This document shows, piece after piece, positions 8,392 through 17,377 of a stretch of DNA of 39,534 nt. The stretch spans positions 1-39,534 of the forward strand of contig CANGQQ010000004.1 in the NCBI GenBank assembly GCA_947456025.1, in the 5' to 3' direction. Below the pieces are notes generated by a model. That model saw nothing but the letters and a program-made list of their open reading frames with translations, did not search any database and had not been told where the DNA came from. The DNA is from Chitinophagaceae bacterium. Lineage in GTDB: Bacteria; Bacteroidota; Bacteroidia; Chitinophagales; Chitinophagaceae. The number at the start of each line of letters is the position of its first letter. The stretch's first letter is position 1. The position numbers and the translations under genes are program-made.

Positions 8392-9132
8392 ATGAAGGAA
8401 ACGGTTTATTATCAGAATTTGGGGACAATGGCTTATCAGGAAGCCTGGGCTTATCAGGAAGCATTGTTGAAGACCAATCTGGAAATAAAATCGAAGTTGC
8501 GTTCTCTTGAACAAGAAAAGAGCACAGACGATAAACCTCAGACTGAAATACTTCATACAAAAAATTATTTACTGTTTGTTGAGCATCCACCTGTTTACAC
8601 ACTGGGTAAAAGCGGCGACGTTAAGAATGTTTTGATCAATGAGATGGAGCGTGAACAAAAGGGCATTGCGTTTTTTCCTACCAACAGGGGAGGAGACATT
8701 ACTTTTCATGGTCCGCAACAACTGGTTGGTTATCCTATTCTGGACTTGGAACATTTTGAAACCGACATCGGAAAATACCTTCGGAATCTGGAAGAAGTCA
8801 TCATACGCACCATGGCTTTCTATGGACTGAAGGGCGAACGCAGCTCCGGTGAAACAGGAGTTTGGCTGGATACTGAGGTGAAAGGGAAGGAGCGTAAAAT
8901 TTGTGCCATGGGCGTTCGTTGCAGCAGGTGGATCACGATGCATGGATTTGCGTTGAACGTGAATACAGACCTTGATTATTTCAATTATATCATACCCTGT
9001 GGGATACAAAACAAGCAGGTTACCTCACTGGAAAAGGAACTGGGATTTAAAGTTGATTTCACGGAAGTGCAAGAAAAAGTCCTTGAACATTTTGCAGACG
9101 TGTTTAACGTTGATTTTGTTTCATTACAGTGA
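8392..9132 (+). CDS. lipB: Lipoyl(octanoyl) transferase
   Basis: Moves octanoate from acyl carrier protein to the lipoyl domains of E2 and GcvH proteins, the first step of lipoate synthesis. Seen in 246 aa: TNRGGDITFHGPQQLVGYP at about 98-116 (family RGGxxTxHGPGQ, here HGPQQ), KICAMGVRCSRW with the conserved Lys, and the catalytic Cys in YIIPCGI (Cys203). The N-terminal 50 residues include a charged insert (about 30-45) absent from the shorter E. coli enzyme. Divergent from the rluD-type gene with overlapping promoters, and convergent with the next minus-strand gene (25 bp apart). Partner enzyme lpdA is in the same window. Confidence 0.95.
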   Translation: MKETVYYQNLGTMAYQEAWAYQEALLKTNLEIKSKLRSLEQEKSTDDKPQTEILHTKNYLLFVEHPPVYTLGKSGDVKNVLINEMEREQKGIAFFPTNRGGDITFHGPQQLVGYPILDLEHFETDIGKYLRNLEEVIIRTMAFYGLKGERSSGETGVWLDTEVKGKERKICAMGVRCSRWITMHGFALNVNTDLDYFNYIIPCGIQNKQVTSLEKELGFKVDFTEVQEKVLEHFADVFNVDFVSLQ

Positions 9133-9157
9133 AAAAAAATGCGGCAACTTGTTCTGC

Positions 9158-9982
9158 CTACAAAGCTTTTGAATAATACAGGAGTGATCCTGCATGGCCA
9201 AAAATCAATTCCTTTTTCGTGGCTTTGTAAACAAAGAGCATCCAGGTATAGGAATCCGTTTTAATTTCAATTTGATTGTCTGTAATAACAAGAGTACAAG
9301 CAAGTGTTTCGGTCTTATCCTTGCGGTAACAGGTTACAATTCCTTTTGCACTTTTCGATCCGGTGATGGTGTCAATTTTTAAATACTTGATTAATACAGA
9401 ATTTTCATCTGTCGCCCCTGGTTTTGCTGCTCTTCTGTAAACACTCCAATTGCCTGTTAATTGTTCGATGGTTGGCACAATGGGATTGTCCAGTTGTTCT
9501 TGTTCCATTGGTATTTTTCCAAGTGTTTCATGCCAAAAAAAATCGGTTTTTTGAAGGGTATGGATGAAGGCTTCCTGATCGTCTAAAACAAGCGTTGTTT
9601 TGCTTACCGACACAATTGTATAAATGTCGGCAGCCGCAACCAAAATATTCCCCGGATCTTCAATGGCACAGTTCCCTTTCATATAAGTTTTGGTGCCGTC
9701 TTTTGTTTCCACCTCCTGTTCGCTTTTGAAAAACAAAAAGATCGTATCTGTAATAGCTACAGATGTTCCTTTACGGGTTGTTCGTTTTACTTCTTGCCAC
9801 TTCCCCAGAAATTGGTCCATTGCATACCTGGGGCCAGGCTGCTGTGTCTGTTTGTTTTTACTGACATCAATGGGTTGCGCACCTTTTCGTTTTACTTTTT
9901 GTGCACTGCTACATAAGGAGATGAAGAGTAAAGCTGTTGAAATGAAGCAGATGTGTTTCATGCGTTCTGTTTTTTGTTTCAT
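9158..9982 (-). CDS. Secreted protein with two lipocalin-like repeats
   Basis: No named family is recognised. 274 aa with a signal peptide (core FISTALLFISLCSSAQ; cleavage near residue 27). The mature part seems to be an internal duplication: MDQFLGKWQEVKR (about 55-67) and IEQLTGNWSVYRR (about 172-184) open two similar stretches of about 100 residues rich in short beta-strands. This resembles the GxW start of lipocalin-like domains, but the sequence match is weak. An alternative ATG at 9961 (MKHICFIST) would shorten the N-region by seven residues and is equally plausible. No promoter with the standard -7 was found. Transcribed alone; convergent with lipB. Confidence 0.65.
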   Translation of the reverse strand: MKQKTERMKHICFISTALLFISLCSSAQKVKRKGAQPIDVSKNKQTQQPGPRYAMDQFLGKWQEVKRTTRKGTSVAITDTIFLFFKSEQEVETKDGTKTYMKGNCAIEDPGNILVAAADIYTIVSVSKTTLVLDDQEAFIHTLQKTDFFWHETLGKIPMEQEQLDNPIVPTIEQLTGNWSVYRRAAKPGATDENSVLIKYLKIDTITGSKSAKGIVTCYRKDKTETLACTLVITDNQIEIKTDSYTWMLFVYKATKKELIFGHAGSLLYYSKAL

Positions 9983-10130
9983 GATCGCTAAAGCGCGTGC
10001 CTAAGACACATTTGCGGTTGGGGACTGCAAATCGTTTTGGCTTCCAATGCGATCAACTTGGCGGTTAAGTCAGTCAGAAAGGTACATCATTTTTTTGCGT
10101 ATTCAAAGAATGCGAACATACAATCCGCGA

Positions 10131-10835
10131 TCAATAATCGCGTGTAATCAGGAACTTATTCCGTTCAATCACTTTGCTGTTTTCCATAAGTTCAAAAAAG
10201 TACCAACCCGATTTCAGAAAATTGACTTTGTCCAGTAAGAGTTGCGGGGCTTCAATTTTTGGTATGTTAAACAGAGTTTGACCCTCTTCGTTCATAAATC
10301 GAATGCTGTATTGTTTAATAAGAGCATCCGGTAATTGAATAACTACATTTCCATCATTTCCCGTAAAAATAAAGGTGGAGGGTTCCCATTGTTTTCGTGG
10401 AGGGACAGACGGTGGCGGGTTAATCTCCTCCTTGGGTAAAACCGGAGCGGTCGTTGCCGGGAGTGTAGGATGGAGTGCGGGTTTCTGTACCACAAACGTA
10501 TCTTCTAATGGTCGTTGTGCAGCGGTAAAGATATAATTGACGCCTTCAAAAAGGATAAAAATCCGGTAGTAGCTACTGTCGTTTTTTGCTGTTTTGTCAA
10601 TATGGCTGTATGATTTGGCCAATGGATTTGAGGCAGAATGAATCGTGACGAAATTTCGGTTGTTTTCTTTTGATCGCTGGATGTTGATTTGTGCGGCATA
10701 TTTAAAGGTGCTGTGCCAACTGATTGTAATGATTCCATTTTTCTTGAGAACCGAAAAATTGGGCAAGGTGTCGTTTAGCGCCCTTCCCTTTGATGTTAAG
10801 AATAAAACGGATAGAATCAGAATGACATATTTCAT
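10131..10835 (-). CDS. Secreted protein, FN3-like domain plus possible T9SS-type tail
   Basis: 234 aa, not assigned to a named family. Signal peptide MKYVILILSVLFLTSKGRA. Residues about 30-110 look like a fibronectin-III-type fold (GIITISWHSTFKYAAQINI, then SSYYRIFI). A Pro-rich linker follows (about 120-150, PPPSVPPRKQWEP). The last 85 residues, ending LKSGWYFFELMENSKVIERN and KFLITRDY, resemble C-terminal sorting domains of the type IX secretion system, where a GxY pattern and a Lys-rich last strand are usual. If so, the protein is exported to the cell surface (inference). A small hairpin, CGCGAT/ATCGCG (10126-10142), spans the stop codon. The leader is about 105 nt. Confidence 0.65.
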   Translation of the reverse strand: MKYVILILSVLFLTSKGRALNDTLPNFSVLKKNGIITISWHSTFKYAAQINIQRSKENNRNFVTIHSASNPLAKSYSHIDKTAKNDSSYYRIFILFEGVNYIFTAAQRPLEDTFVVQKPALHPTLPATTAPVLPKEEINPPPSVPPRKQWEPSTFIFTGNDGNVVIQLPDALIKQYSIRFMNEEGQTLFNIPKIEAPQLLLDKVNFLKSGWYFFELMENSKVIERNKFLITRDY

Positions 10836-10944
10836 GAGTCGTATTTAATGTTGTTCAATTGTTTACGGTAGTTATCATTGATCGGATTCGTAAGAGTCCT
10901 TAATTAAGAAATTCCCTAAACCAATCCATGATACTGATAAGGAG

Positions 10945-10952
10945 CAAAGATA
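10945..10952 (-). promoter_or_regulatory. -7 element for the 10131-10835 gene
   Basis: TATCTTTG followed by CT on the minus strand, inside the last codons of the upstream gene. It is 109 nt before the ATG at 10835. A 9-codon ORF starts 15 nt after it (ATG at 10929, MDWFREFLN, stop), so the leader may carry a short upstream ORF. Confidence 0.4.
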
Positions 10953-10959
10953 CTGTCTG

Positions 10960-11865
10960 TTAATAGCAAAGTGCGCCTCTTGGTAGAGAATCGTTACCCT
11001 GGAGTCCACCGGTATGCAACACAAGTAGGTTGCTGTTTTCCGGAAATGGGTTTGTTTCAAGTAAATGCGTTACTGCATGCATGACTTTGCCGGTGTAAAC
11101 AAAATCGGTAGGGATATTTGTTTCCTTGTAAAACGTGTTCATAAAATTCAGCAGTGTTGTATCCTTTTTTGCATATCCGTTTAAAGCATAGTTGAAGTAA
11201 ACCTGAAAGGAAGCATTCGAGTGCGTTTTTACATGCTGCCGGAGGAATCCATCTTGTTCTTCAACCGGTATTTTTAAAACCGGAATACCGATACCGGTTT
11301 GCTGTTTTTTTAAAGACTGAAGCAGTCCTCTGAAGGTGGTTCCTGTTCCAATTGCACATACGATATGCGTAAACTGATCGGCCCCTTTAATGCGCTGCAT
11401 TATTTCGGTACAACCTTTTTCCCCGTATGAATTATCGCCTCCTTCCGGAACAAAATATAAATCAGTATGGCGCTGGATCTTTTCCAGTACCAGTTGATCT
11501 GTTTGGTTAAAATGCTTGCGATCAATGGGTATAAGCTCCATGCCATTTTCAGAGCAAAAGCGCAATGAGTGATTGAGTGGGTTGGGAAGTTCGCCTCTTA
11601 TGAGACCGATGGATCTCATACCGGCTTCTTTACAGGCATATGCTGTTGCCACCAAATGATTGGAAAAGCATCCACCCATGGTTATGATTCCGGATTTTTG
11701 CTCCAGTATGGCCTGTTGAAGATTGTAAAACAACTTGAAGCTTTTGTTTCCGGAAACAACCGGGTGCAACAGGTCGAGACGCGCAACTGTTAACGGGGTT
11801 TTCTGTCCCGAATTCAAGCTCCAGGTTACTTGATCCAAACGGATTTCTTTCGCTCTTGTTGTCAT
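10960..11865 (-). CDS. PLP-dependent D-cysteine desulfhydrase / ACC deaminase family protein
   Basis: Fold-type II PLP enzyme of the ACC deaminase/D-cysteine desulfhydrase family; members deaminate D-cysteine or 1-aminocyclopropane-1-carboxylate. Seen in 301 aa: VSGNKSFKL with the presumed PLP lysine (Lys41), GGCFSNHLVATA replacing the usual GGIQSNHTRA, VPEGGDNSYGEKGC, the PLP-phosphate-binding AIGTGTTFRGL, and C-terminal LHTGGLQG. True ACC deaminases need particular Tyr residues that I cannot place, so D-cysteine desulfhydrase or an amino-acid lyase of unknown substrate is the safer call. It starts 52 bp from the divergent nucleotidyltransferase. Confidence 0.85.
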   Translation of the reverse strand: MTTRAKEIRLDQVTWSLNSGQKTPLTVARLDLLHPVVSGNKSFKLFYNLQQAILEQKSGIITMGGCFSNHLVATAYACKEAGMRSIGLIRGELPNPLNHSLRFCSENGMELIPIDRKHFNQTDQLVLEKIQRHTDLYFVPEGGDNSYGEKGCTEIMQRIKGADQFTHIVCAIGTGTTFRGLLQSLKKQQTGIGIPVLKIPVEEQDGFLRQHVKTHSNASFQVYFNYALNGYAKKDTTLLNFMNTFYKETNIPTDFVYTGKVMHAVTHLLETNPFPENSNLLVLHTGGLQGNDSLPRGALCY

Positions 11866-11887
11866 GATGCGGAATGTTATTGTTTCT

Positions 11888-11895
11888 TATCTTCG
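11888..11895 (+). promoter_or_regulatory. -7-like element of the nucleotidyltransferase
   Basis: TATCTTCG followed by CT, one base from TAnnTTTG, the same T-to-C variant as at lpdA. It is 22 nt before the ATG at 11918 and supports that start over the earlier in-frame ATG at 11864. Confidence 0.45.
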
Positions 11896-11917
11896 CTGCA
11901 TTCAAAAATACGAATGT

Positions 11918-12820
11918 ATGCAACCAACCTTACTGATCTTAGCCGCCGGAATGGCCAGTCGTTACGGAAGTATGAAACAAATACAAGGATTTGGTCCCAA
12001 TAACGAGACTATAATGGATTATTCCATTTACGACGCCATACGTGCCGGATTTGGCAAAGTGGTCTTTATTATCCGCAAAGACTTTGCAGATCAGTTTAAG
12101 GAGATTTTTGAGCCGAAACTCAAGGGCAAAATTGCTGTCGATTACGTTTATCAGGAATTGACTTCCTATACAGAGGGATATAACATTCCCGAAACACGTG
12201 TAAAGCCCTGGGGCACGGCTCATGCTGTGTTGTGTGCAGAACAAAATATAAAAGAGCCATTTGCTGTCATTAATGCAGATGATTTCTACGGACGTGATGC
12301 TTTTGAAAAAGCAGCTTCCTTTTTAAAGAATGAATGCAGTGTTCAGAAGTATGCAATCATTGGTTATGATTTATCAAAAACACTCAGCGAAAATGGTACG
12401 GTCAGCAGAGGAGTATGCGAAGTAGACGCCAATCAAAATTTGACCAGTATTACGGAGCGTACAAAGATTTACGGAGAAGGCAATAAGATTTATTATGAAG
12501 ATGCAATCGGGAAGCATGAAGTGCCGTTTCATTCAAGTGTTTCGATGAATTTCTGGTGTTTTGATGATTCTGTGTTTGAGCTTTCCAAAGAATTGTTCCG
12601 TGCGTTTTTACAGGCACAAGGAAGTGAAGAGAAATCGGAATTTTTTATTCCATTGGTAGCAGATTCGTTTATTAAACAAAATAAAGGAGTCATCAAAGTG
12701 GTGCCCACCTCTGCTCAATGGTTTGGGGTTACCTATAAAGAAGACGCCCCCTCTGTTCAGAAAAGTATCGATGATCTGATTGCATCAGGGGCGTATCCAA
12801 AAAGCTTGTGGAACGAATAA
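11918..12820 (+). CDS. Sugar-phosphate nucleotidyltransferase family protein
   Basis: GT-A-fold nucleotidyltransferase that joins a sugar phosphate to an NTP to give an NDP-sugar. Seen in 300 aa: ILAAGMASRYGSMKQ (residues 7-21), the nucleotide-binding loop; KPWGTAHAVLCAEQNI, matching the GTAxAxxxA loop; VINADDFYGRDAF, with the metal-binding Asp. A longer ORF opens at 11864, but its first 18 residues overlap the promoter and the divergent gene, and family members begin right before the ILAAG motif, so ATG 11918 is preferred. Substrate unknown. Its stop is 4 bp from the stop of convergent pgi. Confidence 0.85.
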   Translation: MQPTLLILAAGMASRYGSMKQIQGFGPNNETIMDYSIYDAIRAGFGKVVFIIRKDFADQFKEIFEPKLKGKIAVDYVYQELTSYTEGYNIPETRVKPWGTAHAVLCAEQNIKEPFAVINADDFYGRDAFEKAASFLKNECSVQKYAIIGYDLSKTLSENGTVSRGVCEVDANQNLTSITERTKIYGEGNKIYYEDAIGKHEVPFHSSVSMNFWCFDDSVFELSKELFRAFLQAQGSEEKSEFFIPLVADSFIKQNKGVIKVVPTSAQWFGVTYKEDAPSVQKSIDDLIASGAYPKSLWNE

Positions 12821-12824
12821 AGAA

Positions 12825-14456
12825 TTATTTTTTTCTGAATTCTTTGTAACGGTTGATCAGTGCATTGGTGGAACTGTCGTGTGATTGCACGATGCTTCCA
12901 GCTTTCAATTCAGGCAGAATTTTATTGGCAAGTTGTTTTCCCAATTCAACACCCCATTGATCAAAACTGAACACATTCCAGATGATTCCCTGAACAAAGA
13001 TTTTGTGTTCATACAGGGCAATCAACTGGCCTAACGAGAAGGGCGTAACAGATTTCAGTAAAATTGAATTTGTAGGCCGATTACCCTCAAATATTTTATA
13101 TGGCACCAGGTCCTCTTTTGTGCCTTCTGCAAGGACTTCCTCTCTGGTTTTGCCATTCATCAGGGCTTCTGTCTGGGCAAAGAAATTACTCATCAATTTA
13201 TCGTGATGATCACCCACCGGATTGTGACTGATTGCCGGTGCAATAAAATCACAGGGAATCAGGTGCGTTCCCTGATGAATTAATTGATAAAAAGAATGCT
13301 GACCATTGGTGCCCGGTTCGCCCCAAATGATGGGTCCGGTTGCGTACGAAACCAGGTTTCCTGCTCGATCAACCGACTTGCCGTTACTTTCCATATCGCC
13401 TTGTTGCAAATAGGCAGCAAAACGATGCAGGTATTGATCGTAGGGGAGGATGGCATGGCTGCTTGCTCCAAAGAAATTGGTATACCAGATCCCCAGGAGC
13501 GCCATGATTGCCGGGATGTTGTTTTCGATAGGCTCGGTTTTAAAATGCTGATCGGTATCGTGAGCGCCCTTTAAGAGTTGTTCAAAATGATCGTATCCAA
13601 TGGTTAGCGCAATGGAAAGTCCAATGGCACTCCACAATGAATATCGGCCTCCGACCCAGTCCCAGAATTCAAACATATTAGCTTGATCGATTCCGAATTG
13701 TACAACCTCTTTTTCATTGGTTGAAAGGGCTGCAAAGTGTTTGGCAATATGTTCAGGATCGCCGGCTTGTTGCAGAAACCAGTTTCTTGCGGTATGCGCA
13801 TTGGTCATGGTTTCCTGCGTAGTAAAGGTTTTGGAGGCGATTAAAAATAGAGTTTGTTCGGGCGTTACTTTCTTCAGGATTTCACTGATATGTGTGCCGT
13901 CAACATTGGAAACAAAAAAAGTTTGAATTCCCTCTACCCAGTATGGTTTCAAAGCCTCCGTAACCATTACAGGACCAAGATCACTGCCACCGATTCCGAT
14001 GTTTACGATGTAACGGATCCGCTTACCGGTATAGCCCTTCCAGTTGCCGGAATGTATGTTTTCACAAAAGGCTTTCATTTGTCCCAATACTTTTTGAATA
14101 CCGGGCATGATATCGTTGCCATCCACCTGGATGGATGTATTTGAAAAATTGCGCAACGCCGTATGGAGTACAGAGCGGTTCTCGGTTTGATTGATTTTTG
14201 CGCCGGAAAACATGGACTGGATTGCAGATTCCAATCCGGTTTCCTGAGCCAGACGGGTCAGTAACTGAACAGTTTCCTTTGTTATGATATTTTTGGAATA
14301 ATCGAATATCAGATCTTTCATTTCAAGACAGAAATGTTCGGCTCTTTTCGGGTCTTCCTGAAACAGGGTCCGTAGATGTGTTTTTTTAATTTCCGCTGCA
14401 TGGTCGGTGAGTTGTGCCCATGCTTTAGTGGTCGTAGGATCAATTGCTGGTAACAT
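12825..14456 (-). CDS. pgi: Glucose-6-phosphate isomerase
   Basis: Interconverts glucose-6-phosphate and fructose-6-phosphate. Seen in 543 aa, the usual size of the long bacterial type: [19 protein letters not shown] (about 152-170, phosphate-binding), [29 protein letters not shown] (a PGI signature), [13 protein letters not shown] with the catalytic His, and [18 protein letters not shown] (second signature) with the catalytic Lys. It starts 4 nt after the stop of ribF and has no promoter of its own in that gap, so the pair forms a ribF-pgi operon. Confidence 0.97.
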   Translation of the reverse strand: MLPAIDPTTTKAWAQLTDHAAEIKKTHLRTLFQEDPKRAEHFCLEMKDLIFDYSKNIITKETVQLLTRLAQETGLESAIQSMFSGAKINQTENRSVLHTALRNFSNTSIQVDGNDIMPGIQKVLGQMKAFCENIHSGNWKGYTGKRIRYIVNIGIGGSDLGPVMVTEALKPYWVEGIQTFFVSNVDGTHISEILKKVTPEQTLFLIASKTFTTQETMTNAHTARNWFLQQAGDPEHIAKHFAALSTNEKEVVQFGIDQANMFEFWDWVGGRYSLWSAIGLSIALTIGYDHFEQLLKGAHDTDQHFKTEPIENNIPAIMALLGIWYTNFFGASSHAILPYDQYLHRFAAYLQQGDMESNGKSVDRAGNLVSYATGPIIWGEPGTNGQHSFYQLIHQGTHLIPCDFIAPAISHNPVGDHHDKLMSNFFAQTEALMNGKTREEVLAEGTKEDLVPYKIFEGNRPTNSILLKSVTPFSLGQLIALYEHKIFVQGIIWNVFSFDQWGVELGKQLANKILPELKAGSIVQSHDSSTNALINRYKEFRKK

Positions 14457-14460
14457 AAAT

Positions 14461-15390
14461 TTAATTTAGTCGTTCGATTGTTTGTAGTTGGTCTATTTGA
14501 AGTTGTTCCTGTAATGCTTCAAGGTTCTGGAATTTCATTTCTGCCCTTAAAAAATGATGGATCCATACTTGAAGATGGCGACCGTAAATGTCTTCGTTGA
14601 AATCAAAAAGATGGACTTCAATCATACGGTTCGTGCCATCAATCGTAGGCCTTGTTCCAATATTCATCATTCCTTTTAAGACACGGGCATCGCCTTCCAG
14701 TTGTGCCGTAACCGTATAAACTCCATTGCCCGGTATCAGTTTGTCCGAGTCGGTTATTTGCAGGTTGGCAGTAGGAAACCCGATCGTGCGTCCCAGTTTA
14801 TTACCTTCGATCACCACTCCTTTGAAGAAGTACGAATAGCCCAGATAGGTGTTGGCGGTATCAATGTTGCCAATCGCCAAAGCCTTACGGATTTTTGTGG
14901 AGCTGATGATGGCATCGTTGATGAGTTCTTCATCAATCTCTTTTACCCGGTAATCATAGGCCGATGCGTTGGCTTCGAGCATTTTAAAATCTCCTTCACG
15001 ATTTCGGCCAAATCGATGGTCGTATCCTATAATGATGGTGGAGGGTTGGAATTTCTGAACCAGAAAATTGCGGATGTATTGATCTGCGGTCAGCTCTGAA
15101 AAGGCTTTCGTAAAGGGAACTACAACCAGGTTGCTGATACCATATTGCTTCAGTAAACTGATGCGTTCTTCCAGCGTGGTCAGTTGCTGTAAATTTAAAT
15201 CCGGATTGATGATTTTTCTTGGATGAGGGTAAAAGGTGATCAATACCGACTCTCCGCCATTCTTTATACTCTCTTTGACGAGTTGTTTGATGATTTCCTG
15301 ATGCCCCAGATGCACACCATCAAACGTGCCAATGGTGACGACGGCATCAGTGAAGAGCGGTAATGTGTCCAGATTTCTGTAGACTCTCAT
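14461..15390 (-). CDS. ribF: Bifunctional riboflavin kinase / FAD synthetase
   Basis: Phosphorylates riboflavin to FMN and adenylates FMN to FAD. Seen in 309 aa: N-terminal adenylyltransferase domain with [17 protein letters not shown] (about 19-35, HxGH motif) and [15 protein letters not shown]-terminal flavokinase domain with [13 protein letters not shown] (the PTAN motif) and GVYTV, NIGTRPT, EVHLFDF. First gene of ribF-pgi. Divergent from purM, with closely packed promoters. No FMN riboswitch in the 83-bp gap. No SD before the ATG; the leader carries TTAAACGAAC two bases before it. Confidence 0.96.
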   Translation of the reverse strand: MRVYRNLDTLPLFTDAVVTIGTFDGVHLGHQEIIKQLVKESIKNGGESVLITFYPHPRKIINPDLNLQQLTTLEERISLLKQYGISNLVVVPFTKAFSELTADQYIRNFLVQKFQPSTIIIGYDHRFGRNREGDFKMLEANASAYDYRVKEIDEELINDAIISSTKIRKALAIGNIDTANTYLGYSYFFKGVVIEGNKLGRTIGFPTANLQITDSDKLIPGNGVYTVTAQLEGDARVLKGMMNIGTRPTIDGTNRMIEVHLFDFNEDIYGRHLQVWIHHFLRAEMKFQNLEALQEQLQIDQLQTIERLN

Positions 15391-15409
15391 GAGTTCGTTT
15401 AAACGGCTG

Positions 15410-15417
15410 CAAATCTA
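15410..15417 (-). promoter_or_regulatory. -7 element of ribF-pgi
   Basis: TAGATTTG followed by CA on the minus strand, 19 nt before the ATG at 15390. At the -33 distance there is TTA rather than TTG. It is packed against the purM promoter; the two core regions overlap. Confidence 0.6.
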
Positions 15418-15423
15418 ATCATT

Positions 15424-15453
15424 TTGCAGCGTGTTATAAGAACAGTAGTTTTG
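15424..15453 (+). promoter_or_regulatory. Promoter of purM
   Basis: TTG (15424-15426), a 19-bp spacer and TAGTTTTG (15446-15453), followed by CA. A very good match to the Bacteroidota consensus. The leader to ATG 15474 is about 16 nt and holds TTAAACGAAC (15462-15471). Confidence 0.75.
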
Positions 15454-15473
15454 CATCTCAATTAAACGAACGT

Positions 15474-16658
15474 ATGTCTTTATACAACCAACGTGGGGTT
15501 TCGGCTCAAAAGGAAGATGTTCACAATGCCATCCGCAATTTGGATCAGGGACTTTTTCCCAACGCATTCTGTAAGTTATATCCCGATTACCTTGGCGGTG
15601 ATGCCAATTGGGTCAATGTGACACACGCAGATGGTGCAGGAACCAAAAGCATACTCGCTTACTTATACTGGAAGGAAACCGGAGATATCAGTGTATGGAA
15701 AGGAATTGCACAGGATGCCATTGTAATGAATCTGGATGATCTCCTTTGTGTGGGCATCTATGACCAGATCCTTTTTTCCAGCACGGTGGATCGTAACAAA
15801 AGTATTATTCCCGGAGCGGTACTGGAGCAAATCATCAATGGTTCTGCTGAATTGTTTGATCAACTGAAATCCTTTGGTGTAAACATTCACTACCTGGGGG
15901 GTGAAACGGCCGATGTGGGCGATGTGGTTCGAACCATTGCGGTCAATGGTACCATGACGGCTCGTTGGCCCAAAAACCGTGTCGTGAGCAATGACCGGAT
16001 CAAAGCGGGGGATGTGATTGTGGGATTTGCGGGTTTCGGACAATGCAATTATGAATCGGCCTACAACAGTGGCCTTGGCAGTAATGGGCTCACAAGCGCC
16101 CGTCATGATGTTTTGAGTAAGTTCTATGCAGCTCAATACCCCGAAACCTTTGAACCCAAACTTAAAGAAGAGGTGGTGTACATTGGAAGCCATCGTTTGA
16201 CCGACAAGGTACAAACCGAACCCAGGAAAGGATCTTCGGTTTCGGTTACGATTGGACAACTTTTATTATCGCCTACCCGAACCTTTGCTCCTGTTCTGAA
16301 AAAAATACTTGAACATCATTTCGACGCAGTGCACGGATTGGTTCATTGCAGTGGAGGCGGACAAACAAAATGTTTAAAGTACCTTCCCGGACCCATGCGG
16401 ATTGTCAAAGACAATTTATTTACGCCTCCCATCGTTTTTAATTTAATACAGGAAGCGTCGGGTGCAGATGCCCGTGAAATGTATCAGGTGTTCAATATGG
16501 GAACCCGATTGGAGTTGTTTACCGATGCACAACATGCGGATACGTTCATTCGTATCGCTCAGGAATTTGGAGTGGATGCTCAGATCGTCGGACGCGTAGA
16601 ACCTTCCGATAAAAAAGAATTGATCATTGCGAATGCAAACGGAGAAGTGGTTTTTTAA
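15474..16658 (+). CDS. purM: Phosphoribosylformylglycinamidine cyclo-ligase (AIR synthase)
   Basis: Closes the imidazole ring in purine synthesis: FGAM plus ATP gives AIR. Seen in 394 aa: ATP-grasp-unrelated PurM fold with VTHADGAGTKSILAY (about 43-57), AQDAIVMNLDDLLCVG (about 80-95), LGGETADVGDVV, and GDVIVGFAGFGQ at the start of the second domain, followed by the Gly-rich loop HCSGGGQTK. Longer than the E. coli enzyme (345 aa), as is usual for the Bacteroidota form. Monocistronic or weakly linked to ftsE, which starts 35 nt later with its own -7 element. Confidence 0.88.
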   Translation: MSLYNQRGVSAQKEDVHNAIRNLDQGLFPNAFCKLYPDYLGGDANWVNVTHADGAGTKSILAYLYWKETGDISVWKGIAQDAIVMNLDDLLCVGIYDQILFSSTVDRNKSIIPGAVLEQIINGSAELFDQLKSFGVNIHYLGGETADVGDVVRTIAVNGTMTARWPKNRVVSNDRIKAGDVIVGFAGFGQCNYESAYNSGLGSNGLTSARHDVLSKFYAAQYPETFEPKLKEEVVYIGSHRLTDKVQTEPRKGSSVSVTIGQLLLSPTRTFAPVLKKILEHHFDAVHGLVHCSGGGQTKCLKYLPGPMRIVKDNLFTPPIVFNLIQEASGADAREMYQVFNMGTRLELFTDAQHADTFIRIAQEFGVDAQIVGRVEPSDKKELIIANANGEVVF

Positions 16659-16671
16659 TGTGAAATGCGAT

Positions 16672-16679
16672 TATTTTTG
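16672..16679 (+). promoter_or_regulatory. -7 element of ftsE
   Basis: TATTTTTG, an exact TAnnTTTG match, 14 nt before ATG 16694. No TTG at -33, so it is weaker than the purM promoter. Confidence 0.4.
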
Positions 16680-16693
16680 TTCAAACAAGCAAT

Positions 16694-17377
16694 ATGGCAC
16701 CCATTGTAGAATTAAGAAACGTCAATATATACCAAAGTGGTAATCTCATACTCAGTAATGTCAATTTAACCGTAAATCAGGGTGAATTTGTTTATCTGGT
16801 TGGGAAGACCGGAACAGGGAAGTCGTCATTACTGAAAACACTCTACGGCGAGTTATTGCTTGAAGAAGGTGAAGGAACCGTTGCCGGATTCAATCTCAAG
16901 GAAATGAATTGGAAAAAAGTACCTTTTCTAAGACGTAGTTTGGGAGTGGTGTTTCAGGATTTTCAATTGCTTACCGATCGTACGGTTCACGATAATTTGA
17001 AATTTGTTTTAAAAGCCACAGGGTGGACCGATGAAAATCTGATGGAAGAAAAAATCAATGATGTTCTCGATAAAGTGGGTTTGAAATCAAAAGGGTTTAA
17101 GATGCCTTTTGAAATGAGTGGGGGCGAACAACAGCGTGTTGATATTGCAAGGGCTTTGTTGAATTCTCCCAAATTGATATTGGCAGATGAACCAACCGGT
17201 AACCTGGATCCGGAAACCAGTGATGAAATCATGCGACTATTACTCCAGGTCTCAAAAGATTACAACACGGCCGTTATCATGGCAACCCACGACTTTATGG
17301 TGATTCAAAAATTCAATGCCCGTACATTAAAAACTGAAAACGGGAAAGTGATCGACAACGTTACCATAACCAACTGA
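16694..17377 (+). CDS. ftsE: Cell-division ABC transporter ATP-binding protein FtsE
   Basis: ATPase that with membrane partner FtsX drives peptidoglycan hydrolase activation at the septum. Seen in 227 aa: Walker A GKTGTGKSS (about 37-45), Q-loop VVFQDFQLL, signature MSGGEQQRVDIARAL, Walker B KLILADEPTGNLDP and H-loop MATHDF. The order and the phrase LLKTLYGEL match FtsE better than other small ABC ATPases such as LolD, but ftsX is not next door, so assignment rests on sequence alone. The last 17 bp overlap the end of the converging glycosyltransferase gene. Confidence 0.82.
   Translation: MAPIVELRNVNIYQSGNLILSNVNLTVNQGEFVYLVGKTGTGKSSLLKTLYGELLLEEGEGTVAGFNLKEMNWKKVPFLRRSLGVVFQDFQLLTDRTVHDNLKFVLKATGWTDENLMEEKINDVLDKVGLKSKGFKMPFEMSGGEQQRVDIARALLNSPKLILADEPTGNLDPETSDEIMRLLLQVSKDYNTAVIMATHDFMVIQKFNARTLKTENGKVIDNVTITN

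Noticed and set aside
8336-8602. N-terminal extension of the rluD-type gene
   Set aside because: The reading frame is open through 8602, but the extra 89 residues are antisense to lipB, unlike the family, and a -7 element sits just before 8335.
10875-11060. 61-aa minus-strand ORF
   Set aside because: It overlaps the end of the PLP-enzyme gene in another frame and has no family pattern.
12819-12845. Hairpin AAAGAATT/AATTCTTT between nucleotidyltransferase and pgi
   Set aside because: It is all A/T except one pair, and overlaps both stop codons; too weak to call a terminator.
15391-15473. FMN riboswitch upstream of ribF
   Set aside because: The gap is only 83 bp and filled by two promoters and short leaders; no RFN-like sequence is visible.
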